DNA of 64,000 nucleotides. Source: Sporobacter sp963663605. GTDB taxonomy: Bacteria; Bacillota; Clostridia; Oscillospirales; Oscillospiraceae. Positions 52,303-60,123 of this stretch are shown one piece after another (within the stretch, counting starts at the first letter, position 1; every line of letters begins with the position of its first letter). The notes under the pieces are model-generated. The model was not told where the DNA came from. It saw only the letters and a program-made list of their open reading frames with translations, and did not search any database. The stretch is from contig CAXXVF010000002.1 in NCBI GenBank assembly GCA_963663605.2, positions 2,294,001 to 2,358,000 of the forward strand, written 5' to 3'. The translations under genes and the position numbers were made by a program.

Positions 52303-53439
52303 TTATTTACCTAATACCTGTCCGGCAATAACCATTTGCTGGACCTGGGATGTGCCTTCAAAAATGGTCAGTACGCGTGCGTCGCGGTATAAACGCTCGA
52401 TGGGATATTCTTTGATATAGCCATAGCCGCCAAACATCTGTAGGGCGTTGCTTACGACCTCCAGAGCTGTCTCGGTGGCGTAATATTTCGCCATGGAAGC
52501 TTCCTTTGTGACATCCTGCTTCATATCCATGAGATAAGCCGCGTTGTAAACGAGAAGACGCGCCGCATTCAGCTTCGCCTCCATATCGGCGATCGTAAAC
52601 CGCAGGCCCTGGAAATCCGCCAGCCGCTTGCCGAACTGCTTGCGTTCCAGCATATACGGAACCGCCAGATCCATCGCACCCTGCGCTACGCCGATACCTT
52701 GACAGGAAACGCCGATACGACCGGTGTTCAGCGTCTTCATCGCCGTGATGAAGCCTCTGTCAATCTCACCAAGAATGCATTCCTTCGGTACACGGACATC
52801 CTCAAGAACGACATCGCTGGTGGCAACGCCGTGCAGGCCCATTTTTTCCTCGTTCTTGCCAAGGGAAACGCCGGGCAGGCTCATATCAACGATGAAGCTC
52901 GTAATGCCTTTAGCGCCTTTTTCCGGGTTTGTCTTGGCAAAAACAACGGTGTTCTGTGCAAACGGAGCGCCGGTGATAAAGCATTTGCGTCCATTGATGA
53001 TATAGCTGTCGCCGTCTTCGACGGCTTTTGTCGTCATGGAGCCGGCGTCACTGCCCGCACCGGGTTCGGTAAGGCCGAAGGCCATAAACTCTTCACCGCT
53101 GCAGATTTTAGGAATGTACTTCTGCTTTTGCTCCTCTGTACCGGCCAGCAGCATCGGGGCCGTAGACAGCGAGTTGCAGGAAGACATCACGAGGCTGGCC
53201 GCAATGCTCACCTTGCAGATTTCCTCCATAACGCACACATACGAGCGCGTATCAAGGCCCAGGCCGCCATATTCTTCCGGAATCTTCAGGCCAAATAATC
53301 CCATTTCAGCCATCATATCGTAGATGTGCTGGGGCATTTCGTCGTTCTGGTCGATCTCGGAAGCGATAGGCGCGAGCTCTTTTTGGGCGAATTCCCTTGC
53401 CAGGTCGCGTATATCATTGTGGTCTTCGTTAAAAAACAT
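52303..53439 (-). CDS. bcd: Short-chain (butyryl-CoA) acyl-CoA dehydrogenase
   Basis: A 378-residue flavoenzyme. The catalytic Glu361 is in IFEGTSQVQQ, as in bacterial butyryl-CoA dehydrogenases; the FAD motifs LTEPGAGSDAGSM and GYIKEYPIERLYRDAR are present. At the position of the carboxylate-binding Arg of glutaryl-CoA dehydrogenase it has Ser (KVSIAASLV), so a monocarboxylic substrate is expected. With EtfAB it reduces crotonyl-CoA to butyryl-CoA or the reverse. AGGAGGG precedes the ATG. Confidence 0.9.
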   Translation of the reverse strand: MFFNEDHNDIRDLAREFAQKELAPIASEIDQNDEMPQHIYDMMAEMGLFGLKIPEEYGGLGLDTRSYVCVMEEICKVSIAASLVMSSCNSLSTAPMLLAGTEEQKQKYIPKICSGEEFMAFGLTEPGAGSDAGSMTTKAVEDGDSYIINGRKCFITGAPFAQNTVVFAKTNPEKGAKGITSFIVDMSLPGVSLGKNEEKMGLHGVATSDVVLEDVRVPKECILGEIDRGFITAMKTLNTGRIGVSCQGIGVAQGAMDLAVPYMLERKQFGKRLADFQGLRFTIADMEAKLNAARLLVYNAAYLMDMKQDVTKEASMAKYYATETALEVVSNALQMFGGYGYIKEYPIERLYRDARVLTIFEGTSQVQQMVIAGQVLGK

Positions 53440-53590
53440 ATCTTTCCCTCCTATGATAATGAGTGATGTTCAGTATATTTTATCGTTACAGCTCGTACCG
53501 CTTTTATACACGGTCTTCGGCTTTGATAAAAACAATTAACAGCATTGGACTTTAAAAAGTATATGAATAATGGGCCTTATTAAGAATGTA

Positions 53591-54241
53591 TCATTCGTCC
53601 ATTGTGCCAAGGTGCTCGGGTATGATCAGCTTCGCATCTGTCGCGGCCTGTACGTCTTTGACGGTGCAGCCGGGTGCAATCTCTCTGAGTACGATCCCTT
53701 CTTCAGTGATGTCCATCACGCCCATCTCTGTGATGATCATCTTGACGACACCCACAGCCGTCAGCGGATATGAGCATTCTTTCATAATCTTGGGATTACC
53801 CTTGATCGTGTGCTCCATAGCGATTATGACTTTACGGGCGCCTACGACGAGATCCATCGCGCCGCCCATGCCGGGTACGCGCTTGCCGGGAACCATCCAG
53901 CTGGCAAGATTCCCCTTCTCGTCCACTTGGAGCGCGCCCAGGACCGTCACATCGACGTGCCCGCCGCGGATAATGCCGAACGACGCCGCACTGTCAAAAA
54001 AGCTTGCGCCGGGCAAGACCGTGATTATAAAACCGCCCGCGTTAATGATGTCCGGATCTTCCTTGCCGGGTTCCGGCATAGGTCCTGCCCCAAGTATACC
54101 GTTCTCGGCCTGAAGTGTTATGTGAACGTCTTCTGGTACGTAGTTTGCCACAAGTGTAGGGAGCCCTATACCAAGATTGACAACATCGCCGTCTTTGAGT
54201 TCCTGCGCTACACGCTTGGCAATAAAATTTTTCGTATCCAT
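53591..54241 (-). CDS. ctfB: CoA-transferase subunit B (CtfB/AtoA type)
   Basis: A 216-residue class I CoA-transferase subunit with the catalytic Glu46 in LQAENGILG and the GMGGAMDLVVGARKVI region. Together with subunit A it moves CoA between short acids, for example butyryl-CoA or acetyl-CoA to acetate, acetoacetate or possibly glutarate. The start immediately follows the subunit A stop (TAA-ATG). Assignment to glutaconate CoA-transferase is less likely since both chains are about 220 residues rather than 270-320. Confidence 0.88.
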   Translation of the reverse strand: MDTKNFIAKRVAQELKDGDVVNLGIGLPTLVANYVPEDVHITLQAENGILGAGPMPEPGKEDPDIINAGGFIITVLPGASFFDSAASFGIIRGGHVDVTVLGALQVDEKGNLASWMVPGKRVPGMGGAMDLVVGARKVIIAMEHTIKGNPKIMKECSYPLTAVGVVKMIITEMGVMDITEEGIVLREIAPGCTVKDVQAATDAKLIIPEHLGTMDE

Positions 54242-54901
54242 TTAAACATCCTCCGATTGTACGAGTGCATCGACAAAGATGCCGGGTACAGTTACAAGCT
54301 CCGGGTCAAGCTCGCCGACTTCGACAATTTTCTGGGCTTCCGCAATAACATAATCAGCATCCCGCGCCATGATCGCTCCAAAATTCTTTGTAGACTCGCG
54401 CATGTAGCAGTTGCCGAATTTATCGGCTACCGTAGCCTTTATTAATGCGATATTTCCCCATACCGCCGTCTCCAGAAGATACTCACGTCCGTTAAACGCG
54501 CGTTTTTCCTTTCCTTCTTCAACGATCGTCCCGACGCCGACCGGCGTATAAAAGCCCGCAATACCGGCCCCGCCGCAGCGGACCTTTTCCGCCAGCGTTC
54601 CCTGCGGATACAGCTCCACGCTCTTTGGATCGTTGATATACATCTGACCCGTCACCGAATTAGCACCGATGTAAGAAGCGAGCACCTTTGAAACGCGCCC
54701 TTGCTTCATAATGTTAATCGTATTTGTATCAGCCGTTCCGGTATCGTTGGATACGATTGTCAAATCTTTTGCCGTGCTTTTTTCCAAAAGGGCTGTCACT
54801 AAAGTTTCCGGGCTTCCAGACTGTAAAAAGCCGCCTACGAGAATGATGTCTCCGTCTTTTACTTTCTTGATAGCTTCTTCGGCGGTCGTCAATTTGCTCA
54901 C
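54242..54901 (-). CDS. ctfA: CoA-transferase subunit A (CtfA/AtoD type)
   Basis: A 219-residue class I CoA-transferase subunit with the glycine-rich CoA site GDIILVGGFLQSGSPE and the RCGGAGIAGFYTPVGVGT block. The start is GTG at 54901, nine bases after AAGGAG; another GTG at 54907 is too close to that site. In this cluster it may activate glutarate to glutaryl-CoA or release butyrate and acetate; the specific donors are not readable from sequence. Confidence 0.88.
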   Translation of the reverse strand: MSKLTTAEEAIKKVKDGDIILVGGFLQSGSPETLVTALLEKSTAKDLTIVSNDTGTADTNTINIMKQGRVSKVLASYIGANSVTGQMYINDPKSVELYPQGTLAEKVRCGGAGIAGFYTPVGVGTIVEEGKEKRAFNGREYLLETAVWGNIALIKATVADKFGNCYMRESTKNFGAIMARDADYVIAEAQKIVEVGELDPELVTVPGIFVDALVQSEDV

Positions 54902-55041
54902 AGTCACTCTCTCCTTGCCTTTTTATTTCGGGCTTAAATCAATACACTTTTATGCCATTGAACAAGGCCTGCAAAATTTTTTGCCTGTTGTTATATGTAT
55001 CCAATGTGTGTATTGCGTACCGCTCCCGCATGATAGGCTGA

Positions 55042-55887
55042 TTACTTGTACTCGTAAAACCCTTTTCCTGTTTTCTTTCCGAGCAGACCGCCCCGGACCA
55101 TGTTCTTCAGCAGTACTGCCGGCCTGTACTTGGGGTCGCCCGTTTCATTGTACAGGATATTCATAATATGCAAAACAACGTCGTTACCGATAAGATCGGA
55201 AAGGGCAAGCGGGCCCATCGGGTGGTTCGCTCCCAGCTGCATCGCTTTGTCGATATCTTCGGCGGAAGCGATGCCTTCCTGCAGCACGACGACCGCTTCA
55301 TTGATCATCGGGACAAGAATTTTATTGACGATGAAACCGGGACCGTCTTTGACTTCAACCGGATCTTTTCCAACGGCGACGGAGAGATCGTATATTGCTT
55401 TAAAAGTCTCGTCGGATGTAAATATTCCCCGGATGACTTCTACGAGCTTCATTACCGGCACGGGATTAAAAAAGTGCATACCGATGAACCTGTCCTGACG
55501 GCCTACAGCGGACGACAGTTCAGTGATTGACAAGGAAGATGTATTGGAGGCAAAAATTGTTTCCGGCTTACACAGGGCGTCCAGAGATTTAAATACATCC
55601 TTTTTGATCTTAACGTCTTCGATGATCGCTTCTATGACGAGATCCGTATCAGCCGTTTTCTCTAAATCCGTCGTGAACGTGATGTGCTGCATCATTTTCT
55701 GCTTATCTTCCGCAGAAAGTTTGCCTTTTTCAACAAGGCGGGAAACCGTCTTTTCAAGTTTAGCGCTGGACCTGGCGATAATCTCATCCGTAATGTCACG
55801 AACGATCACATCGAACCCCTTGCGCGCAAAAACCTGGGCGATATCAGTTCCCATGGTTCCGGCTCCGATAATACTTATTTTGTTCAT
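55042..55887 (-). CDS. hbd: 3-hydroxybutyryl-CoA dehydrogenase
   Basis: A 281-residue NAD-binding enzyme with GAGTMG at residues 8-13, the catalytic His in IGMHFFNPVPVMKLVEV and the partner Glu. It interconverts 3-hydroxybutyryl-CoA and acetoacetyl-CoA. The ATG at 55887 follows GGGGGATAAT; the longer reading lacks support. It is next to crotonase, the usual partner. No thiolase gene is in the window. Confidence 0.94.
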   Translation of the reverse strand: MNKISIIGAGTMGTDIAQVFARKGFDVIVRDITDEIIARSSAKLEKTVSRLVEKGKLSAEDKQKMMQHITFTTDLEKTADTDLVIEAIIEDVKIKKDVFKSLDALCKPETIFASNTSSLSITELSSAVGRQDRFIGMHFFNPVPVMKLVEVIRGIFTSDETFKAIYDLSVAVGKDPVEVKDGPGFIVNKILVPMINEAVVVLQEGIASAEDIDKAMQLGANHPMGPLALSDLIGNDVVLHIMNILYNETGDPKYRPAVLLKNMVRGGLLGKKTGKGFYEYK

Positions 55888-55963
55888 ATTATCCCCCCAT
55901 GCGCTAAAGCGCAATAATTGTTATGCTTGCTCCCGATGCTTCTGCCTTAAGCCGGTATGTTCT

Positions 55964-55991
55964 TGGTCGTGTGAATAAATTCACACGACCA
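55964..55991 (-). other. Intra-operon hairpin between crt and hbd
   Basis: A 13-base inverted repeat (55964-55976 with 55979-55991) in the 123-bp gap has no T run. It may be an mRNA processing or stability element. Confidence 0.5.
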
Positions 55992-56010
55992 GTCATTTCC
56001 CGCACATTAG

Positions 56011-56784
56011 TTATTTGTTTTTAAACTCTGTGAGTTTACTTTTATTCAAGAATGCAGTCATCGCGTCTTTTTGATCCTCGGTTGAAAAGCAGACGGAAAA
56101 AGCCTGCGCTTCAAAATTAAGCCCTGTAAGTAGATCACACTGCATGCCGTTGTTGATCGCATCTTTACTCTGCCGGACGGCAATCTGCCCGTTGGCCGCA
56201 ATCTTGTTTGCCATTTCAAGCGCAGTGTTCATCAGATCTTCCTGCTCGACGACTTTGCTGACGAGTCCAATCCGAAACGCTTCTTCCGCGTCGATAATCT
56301 CAGCGGTAAAAATCATTTCCTTGGCTTTTGAGGAACCGATGACCCGGGGAAGCCGCTGCGTCCCGCCGAAGCCCGGCGTGATCCCCAACCCGACTTCAGG
56401 CTGCCCGAATTTTGCTTTTGTACCCGCGATTCTGATATCGCAGGCCAACGCCAATTCACATCCTCCGCCCAGAGCATAGCCGTTTATAGCGGCTATGCTG
56501 GGCTTGGACATATAAGTTATTTTACTGAATAGAGCATTTGCGTATTCCGCGAAGGCTTTGGCTTCCACAGCGCTGAAATCTTTCATCTGTGAGATGTCCG
56601 CGCCGGCGACAAACGCTTTACCCGCGCCCGTAAACACGAGTACATAGGCGTTTTCATCAGCTTCTGCCTTGTTTACTGCCTGCACCAGATCTTGCAGAAC
56701 GTTCGTGTTGAGCGCGTTGAGCGCTTCGGGCCTGTTGATAGTTAAGAGCGCAACATGCCCATTAACTTCGTAAGAGACGTTCAT
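56011..56784 (-). CDS. crt: 3-hydroxybutyryl-CoA dehydratase (crotonase)
   Basis: A 257-residue enoyl-CoA hydratase. The oxyanion-hole region AGADISQM and the two catalytic Glu residues in GGGCELALACD and FGQPEVGLG are present. It hydrates crotonyl-CoA to 3-hydroxybutyryl-CoA. It is placed 30 bases after the glutaryl-CoA-dehydrogenase-like gene and ahead of hbd. Confidence 0.93.
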   Translation of the reverse strand: MNVSYEVNGHVALLTINRPEALNALNTNVLQDLVQAVNKAEADENAYVLVFTGAGKAFVAGADISQMKDFSAVEAKAFAEYANALFSKITYMSKPSIAAINGYALGGGCELALACDIRIAGTKAKFGQPEVGLGITPGFGGTQRLPRVIGSSKAKEMIFTAEIIDAEEAFRIGLVSKVVEQEDLMNTALEMANKIAANGQIAVRQSKDAINNGMQCDLLTGLNFEAQAFSVCFSTEDQKDAMTAFLNKSKLTEFKNK

Positions 56785-56814
56785 CGGTCAACATTCCCTT
56801 CGTTTTAATTCTGT

Positions 56815-57975
56815 TTATCTGTTCGGCTGATAACCAAGCTCAATGCCGGCGACAATGCCCATGTGGATATTTGACGTGCCTTCCAGCGTCTCAAACTGCT
56901 TGGAATCACGGAGCCATCTGCCGCAGGGATATTCGTCTGAATATCCATAGGAGCCATAGATCTTCATTGCCAGATTGGCGGCATGGACGGCCGCGTTGCA
57001 CGCACACAGCTTCGCCATGGATGTTTCCTGCTGGCTCGGCATGTTGTTCTCTTTAAGCCATGCGGCTTTGTATAAGAGCCATTTTGCAGCTTCGTCTTCG
57101 AGTTTCATTTCGGCTATCTGGGATTGAATCATCTGGAATTTTCCGATCGGCTGACCGAACTGCGTACGCTCATTTGCATACTGCACAGCACCTTCAAGTG
57201 CTGCGGCCGACAAAGCGGCGGCGCCGGTGGCGCAGCCCATACGGGTGTTATTCAGCTGCCACATACACAGTTTAAAGCCTTTGTTCAATTCGCCGACAAG
57301 GTTTTCCTTCGGAATCTTCGCATCTTCGAAAACGAGTTCGGACGTCGGAGCCGGCCACATACCGACTTTCTTGTGGATCGGGATCCTCTCAACGCCTTCC
57401 GTTGTCTCATTGTAGTCGACGATGAAGCAGGAGATGCCCTTGGCGCCTGCGCTCGGGTCAGTCTTGGCGTAAACAAGGCCGACATCGCAGGTGTGTCCGC
57501 CGGAGATCCACATTTTGCTGCCGTTCAAGAGCCAGTGGTCACCCATATCCTTAGCCGTCATTTTCATGCTGGAAACGTCGGAACCGGAGTTGGCTTCGGT
57601 GATCGCGAAACTGCCGGCATATTCGCCGCTGCACAGGGGCGGGATATACTTTTGCTTTTGCTCTTCGGTGCCGTGGTGCAGGATCGTCATCGCGGGACCC
57701 CAGACATTACCACTGATGCTCAAGCGCCAGGATGTGTGAACCTTCGCGATCTCATACAGCGCTGCGACTGCTTCCATCCAGCCCAAGCCGTTTCCGCCAT
57801 ATTCCTCGGGAATATTGAAGCCCAGAAGACCGAGCTCACCCATTTGCGTAAGGATCTCTCTGCGAAAATGATGGTTTTCTTCGTCCTCATCGATATGCGG
57901 GGCGATTTCTTTCTGTGCAAAATCCCTTGCCAGGTCAGCTATCATTTCTTGTTCTTCTGAAAATGCGAAATCCAT
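56815..57975 (-). CDS. Glutaryl-CoA-dehydrogenase-like acyl-CoA dehydrogenase, probably non-decarboxylating
   Basis: A 386-residue flavoenzyme. Catalytic Glu365 is in TLEGTSNIHMGIVAG. Ungapped alignment with human GCDH, from memory, places Arg84 (HTSWRLS) on the Arg that binds the glutaryl carboxylate, and the block TEANSGSDVSSM matches TEPNSGSDPSSM. Two residues linked to decarboxylation differ: Tyr before the catalytic Glu is Leu364, and Glu seven before the Arg is Ala77. This fits an enzyme that makes glutaconyl-CoA and leaves CO2 removal to GcdA in the same cluster. A different dicarboxyl-CoA substrate is possible. AAAGGAGG precedes the ATG. Confidence 0.8.
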   Translation of the reverse strand: MDFAFSEEQEMIADLARDFAQKEIAPHIDEDEENHHFRREILTQMGELGLLGFNIPEEYGGNGLGWMEAVAALYEIAKVHTSWRLSISGNVWGPAMTILHHGTEEQKQKYIPPLCSGEYAGSFAITEANSGSDVSSMKMTAKDMGDHWLLNGSKMWISGGHTCDVGLVYAKTDPSAGAKGISCFIVDYNETTEGVERIPIHKKVGMWPAPTSELVFEDAKIPKENLVGELNKGFKLCMWQLNNTRMGCATGAAALSAAALEGAVQYANERTQFGQPIGKFQMIQSQIAEMKLEDEAAKWLLYKAAWLKENNMPSQQETSMAKLCACNAAVHAANLAMKIYGSYGYSDEYPCGRWLRDSKQFETLEGTSNIHMGIVAGIELGYQPNR

Positions 57976-58065
57976 TAATAATTTCCTCCTTTAAAATACA
58001 GATATCCAAACTAATAACATGACAGAAGCAAAAACGTTTCATTGCAATACCCCTGTCTCGCCTTA

Positions 58066-58096
58066 AAGCCGTGAGACTGGGTTTTGCTCACGGCTT
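58066..58096 (-). other. Hairpin between the biotin carrier and dehydrogenase genes
   Basis: AAGCCGTGAG (58066-58075) pairs with CTCACGGCTT (58087-58096) in a 161-bp gap. No T run follows on the minus strand, so an attenuator or processing site is more likely than a terminator. Confidence 0.45.
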
Positions 58097-58136
58097 CATT
58101 TAAAGGTTTTATAAGAGAAACTGTCCCGTTAAATCG

Positions 58137-58538
58137 TCAGCCAAGGGTAACAACGACCGTGCCGGTTTCCAGTCCCGCGCCCTCAGACACGTGAATTTTT
58201 TTGACGGTGCCGGCGCCGGGTGCCACGATCTCATTTTCCATCTTCATGGCTTCAAAAATGAGAAGGACCTGTCCGGCTTTGACCTGATCGCCTTCCTTCA
58301 CGGCTATGGAGAGGACCGTTCCGGCCAGAGGGGCCGTAACGTCACCCGCGGCGGCTTTCGCCGGCGCGGCTTTGGGTGCCGGAGCGGCAGCTTTTTTCGG
58401 CGCGGGCGCAGGGGCGGGTTTCGGCGCAGGAGCGGCTTTCGGCGCTTCCGCCTGTACAGCTTTTATCTCGGAGCCGCCTGTTTCCTCAACGCCGACATCA
58501 TAAGTCTTACCGTTGATTGTAATCTTATAGTTTTTCAT
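58137..58538 (-). CDS. Biotin carboxyl carrier protein (transcarboxylase/decarboxylase gamma type)
   Basis: A 133-residue protein: an N-terminal KNYKITINGKTYDV segment, a long Ala/Pro/Lys linker (about residues 30-65), then a biotinyl domain with FEAMKMENEI, placing the biotinylated Lys at residue 99. It carries the carboxyl group between carboxyltransferase subunits. The layout matches GcdC/MmdC and the 1.3S subunit of transcarboxylase. The start at 58538 gives the canonical N-terminus, although the Shine-Dalgarno gap is long. Confidence 0.9.
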   Translation of the reverse strand: MKNYKITINGKTYDVGVEETGGSEIKAVQAEAPKAAPAPKPAPAPAPKKAAAPAPKAAPAKAAAGDVTAPLAGTVLSIAVKEGDQVKAGQVLLIFEAMKMENEIVAPGAGTVKKIHVSEGAGLETGTVVVTLG

Positions 58539-58570
58539 ATTTTTGTCTGTCTCCATTTATTAAAATAATT

Positions 58571-60100
58571 TTATATGCTGCGAATCAGAGGATTTACAGC
58601 CGGGATATCGCTGGTGACCTGACGAATGGCTCGTACGCTGCGCACGAGCGGGTTGAAGCCCTCTCCTCCAAATTCCTGGAGTGCGGCTGTAATCACGGCG
58701 ATGATCTCATCGCTCAAACCGTTTTCTTTTTCAATACGGCGCTCAAAGAATCCTTTGGCGACCTGCGGGAAAAGCGCATAGCTGAGGATATCTTCTTCAG
58801 AGCGCGCAAGGTCTCCGATTTCTTTCTTGAGCTCATCAAACTTGGGCTTGAGAAGATCGGCGGGCCTGCACTTTATGACTTCGTCGTCGCCGATAACCTT
58901 CTTCTGAACCTCGGGATCCACGGGAGCGGGCAACTGTCCGTATTCCCCGCGCAACAGCGCCTTGGATTCCTTTGTGACCATCTTGTACCGCTCGCCGGCC
59001 AGAACGTTCATGACTGCCTGCGTCCCGACGATCTGACTTGTCGGTGTAACGAGCGGCGGATATCCGAAGTCCTTGCGGACGACGGCGGTCTCTGCCAGCA
59101 CTTCGTAGTACTTATCTTCCGCTTTGGCTTCTTTAAGCTGAGAAATGAGGTTGGACAGCATCCCGCCCGGGACCTGATACGTCAGTGTATTCGTATCGAC
59201 CCTCAGTATCTTCGGATCTATTAAGCCTTCAGCGGAAAGCTTTTCGGCAACGCCTCTGAAGTGGGTTGCGGCTTCGCTGAGTTTTTCCAAATCGAGATTC
59301 GTATCTCTGTTATGCCCTTTGAGTGTGGCCACGAGCGGCTCGGTGGCCGGCTGCGCAGTGCCGTTTCCTAATGGAGACAACGCACAGTCAACAATATCCA
59401 CGCCCGCGAGCGCCGCCATGAGATAGACCATGTCTCCGGTGCCGGTGGTGTTGTGCGTGTGCAGATGAATCGGCACCTTAACGCGTTCCTTAAGCTTCTC
59501 GATAAGGCTGTACGCGGCCATCGGCAAGAGAAGGTTTGCCATGTCCTTGATACAGATGACGTCCGCGCCCATATCCTCCAGCTTTAACGCCAGATCTACG
59601 AAATATTGCTCGTTGTGGATCGGGCTGATCGTATAGGACATTGAGGGCTCACAAAGCCCGCCGTACTCCTTGACGCATTTCATTGCCTTTTCCAGGTTCC
59701 TCGTGTCGTTGAGCGCGTCGAAAATCCTGACAACGTCGATCCCGTTTTCGATCGATTTCTTAACAAACCGGTCTAGGATATCGTCCGGATAATTCTTGTA
59801 GCCCAGGATGTTCTGCCCGCGCAGAAGCATTTGCAATTTTGTATTGGGGAGCGCTTTTCTAAGCGTCCGCAACCGCTCCCAGGGATCTTCGTCCAAAAAC
59901 CGCATGCAGGAGTCGAACGTCGCGCCGCCCCACATTTCCAGCGACCAGTATCCGATGCTGTCGAGAATGGGGCAGGCGGGAAGCATGTCCTCTGTTCTCA
60001 TGCGGGTAGCGGCCTGAGACTGGTGCGCATCCCGTAAAATCGTATCGGTTATAAGCAACGGTTTTTTATCGGTTGCGGTGATATTTACACCACTTGACAT
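58571..60100 (-). CDS. Carboxyltransferase, 5S / oxaloacetate decarboxylase alpha type, without biotin domain
   Basis: A 509-residue TIM-barrel carboxyltransferase. It has TDTILRDAHQS (metal-binding Asp19), CIKDMANLL with the Lys carboxylated in 5S subunits, and the metal ligand pair HLHTHNTTG. The C-terminus stops before any biotinyl domain; a separate carrier follows. The family transfers CO2 between biotin and pyruvate/oxaloacetate. Its presence next to an acyl-CoA carboxyltransferase is the arrangement of a transcarboxylase. GAGGTGAAGAA precedes the ATG. Confidence 0.88.
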   Translation of the reverse strand: MSSGVNITATDKKPLLITDTILRDAHQSQAATRMRTEDMLPACPILDSIGYWSLEMWGGATFDSCMRFLDEDPWERLRTLRKALPNTKLQMLLRGQNILGYKNYPDDILDRFVKKSIENGIDVVRIFDALNDTRNLEKAMKCVKEYGGLCEPSMSYTISPIHNEQYFVDLALKLEDMGADVICIKDMANLLLPMAAYSLIEKLKERVKVPIHLHTHNTTGTGDMVYLMAALAGVDIVDCALSPLGNGTAQPATEPLVATLKGHNRDTNLDLEKLSEAATHFRGVAEKLSAEGLIDPKILRVDTNTLTYQVPGGMLSNLISQLKEAKAEDKYYEVLAETAVVRKDFGYPPLVTPTSQIVGTQAVMNVLAGERYKMVTKESKALLRGEYGQLPAPVDPEVQKKVIGDDEVIKCRPADLLKPKFDELKKEIGDLARSEEDILSYALFPQVAKGFFERRIEKENGLSDEIIAVITAALQEFGGEGFNPLVRSVRAIRQVTSDIPAVNPLIRSI

Positions 60101-60123
60101 TTCTTCACCTCACAGATTTCTGA

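Noticed and set aside
53440..53590. Separate promoter/terminator inside the gcdA-etfA cluster
   Set aside because: The 120-160-bp gaps contain no convincing -35/-10 pair or T-tailed hairpin, so I treat the cluster as one or a few linked transcripts.
54242..54901. Glutaconate CoA-transferase (GctAB)
   Set aside because: Both subunits are about 220 residues with CtfA/CtfB-type motifs, shorter than GctA/GctB.
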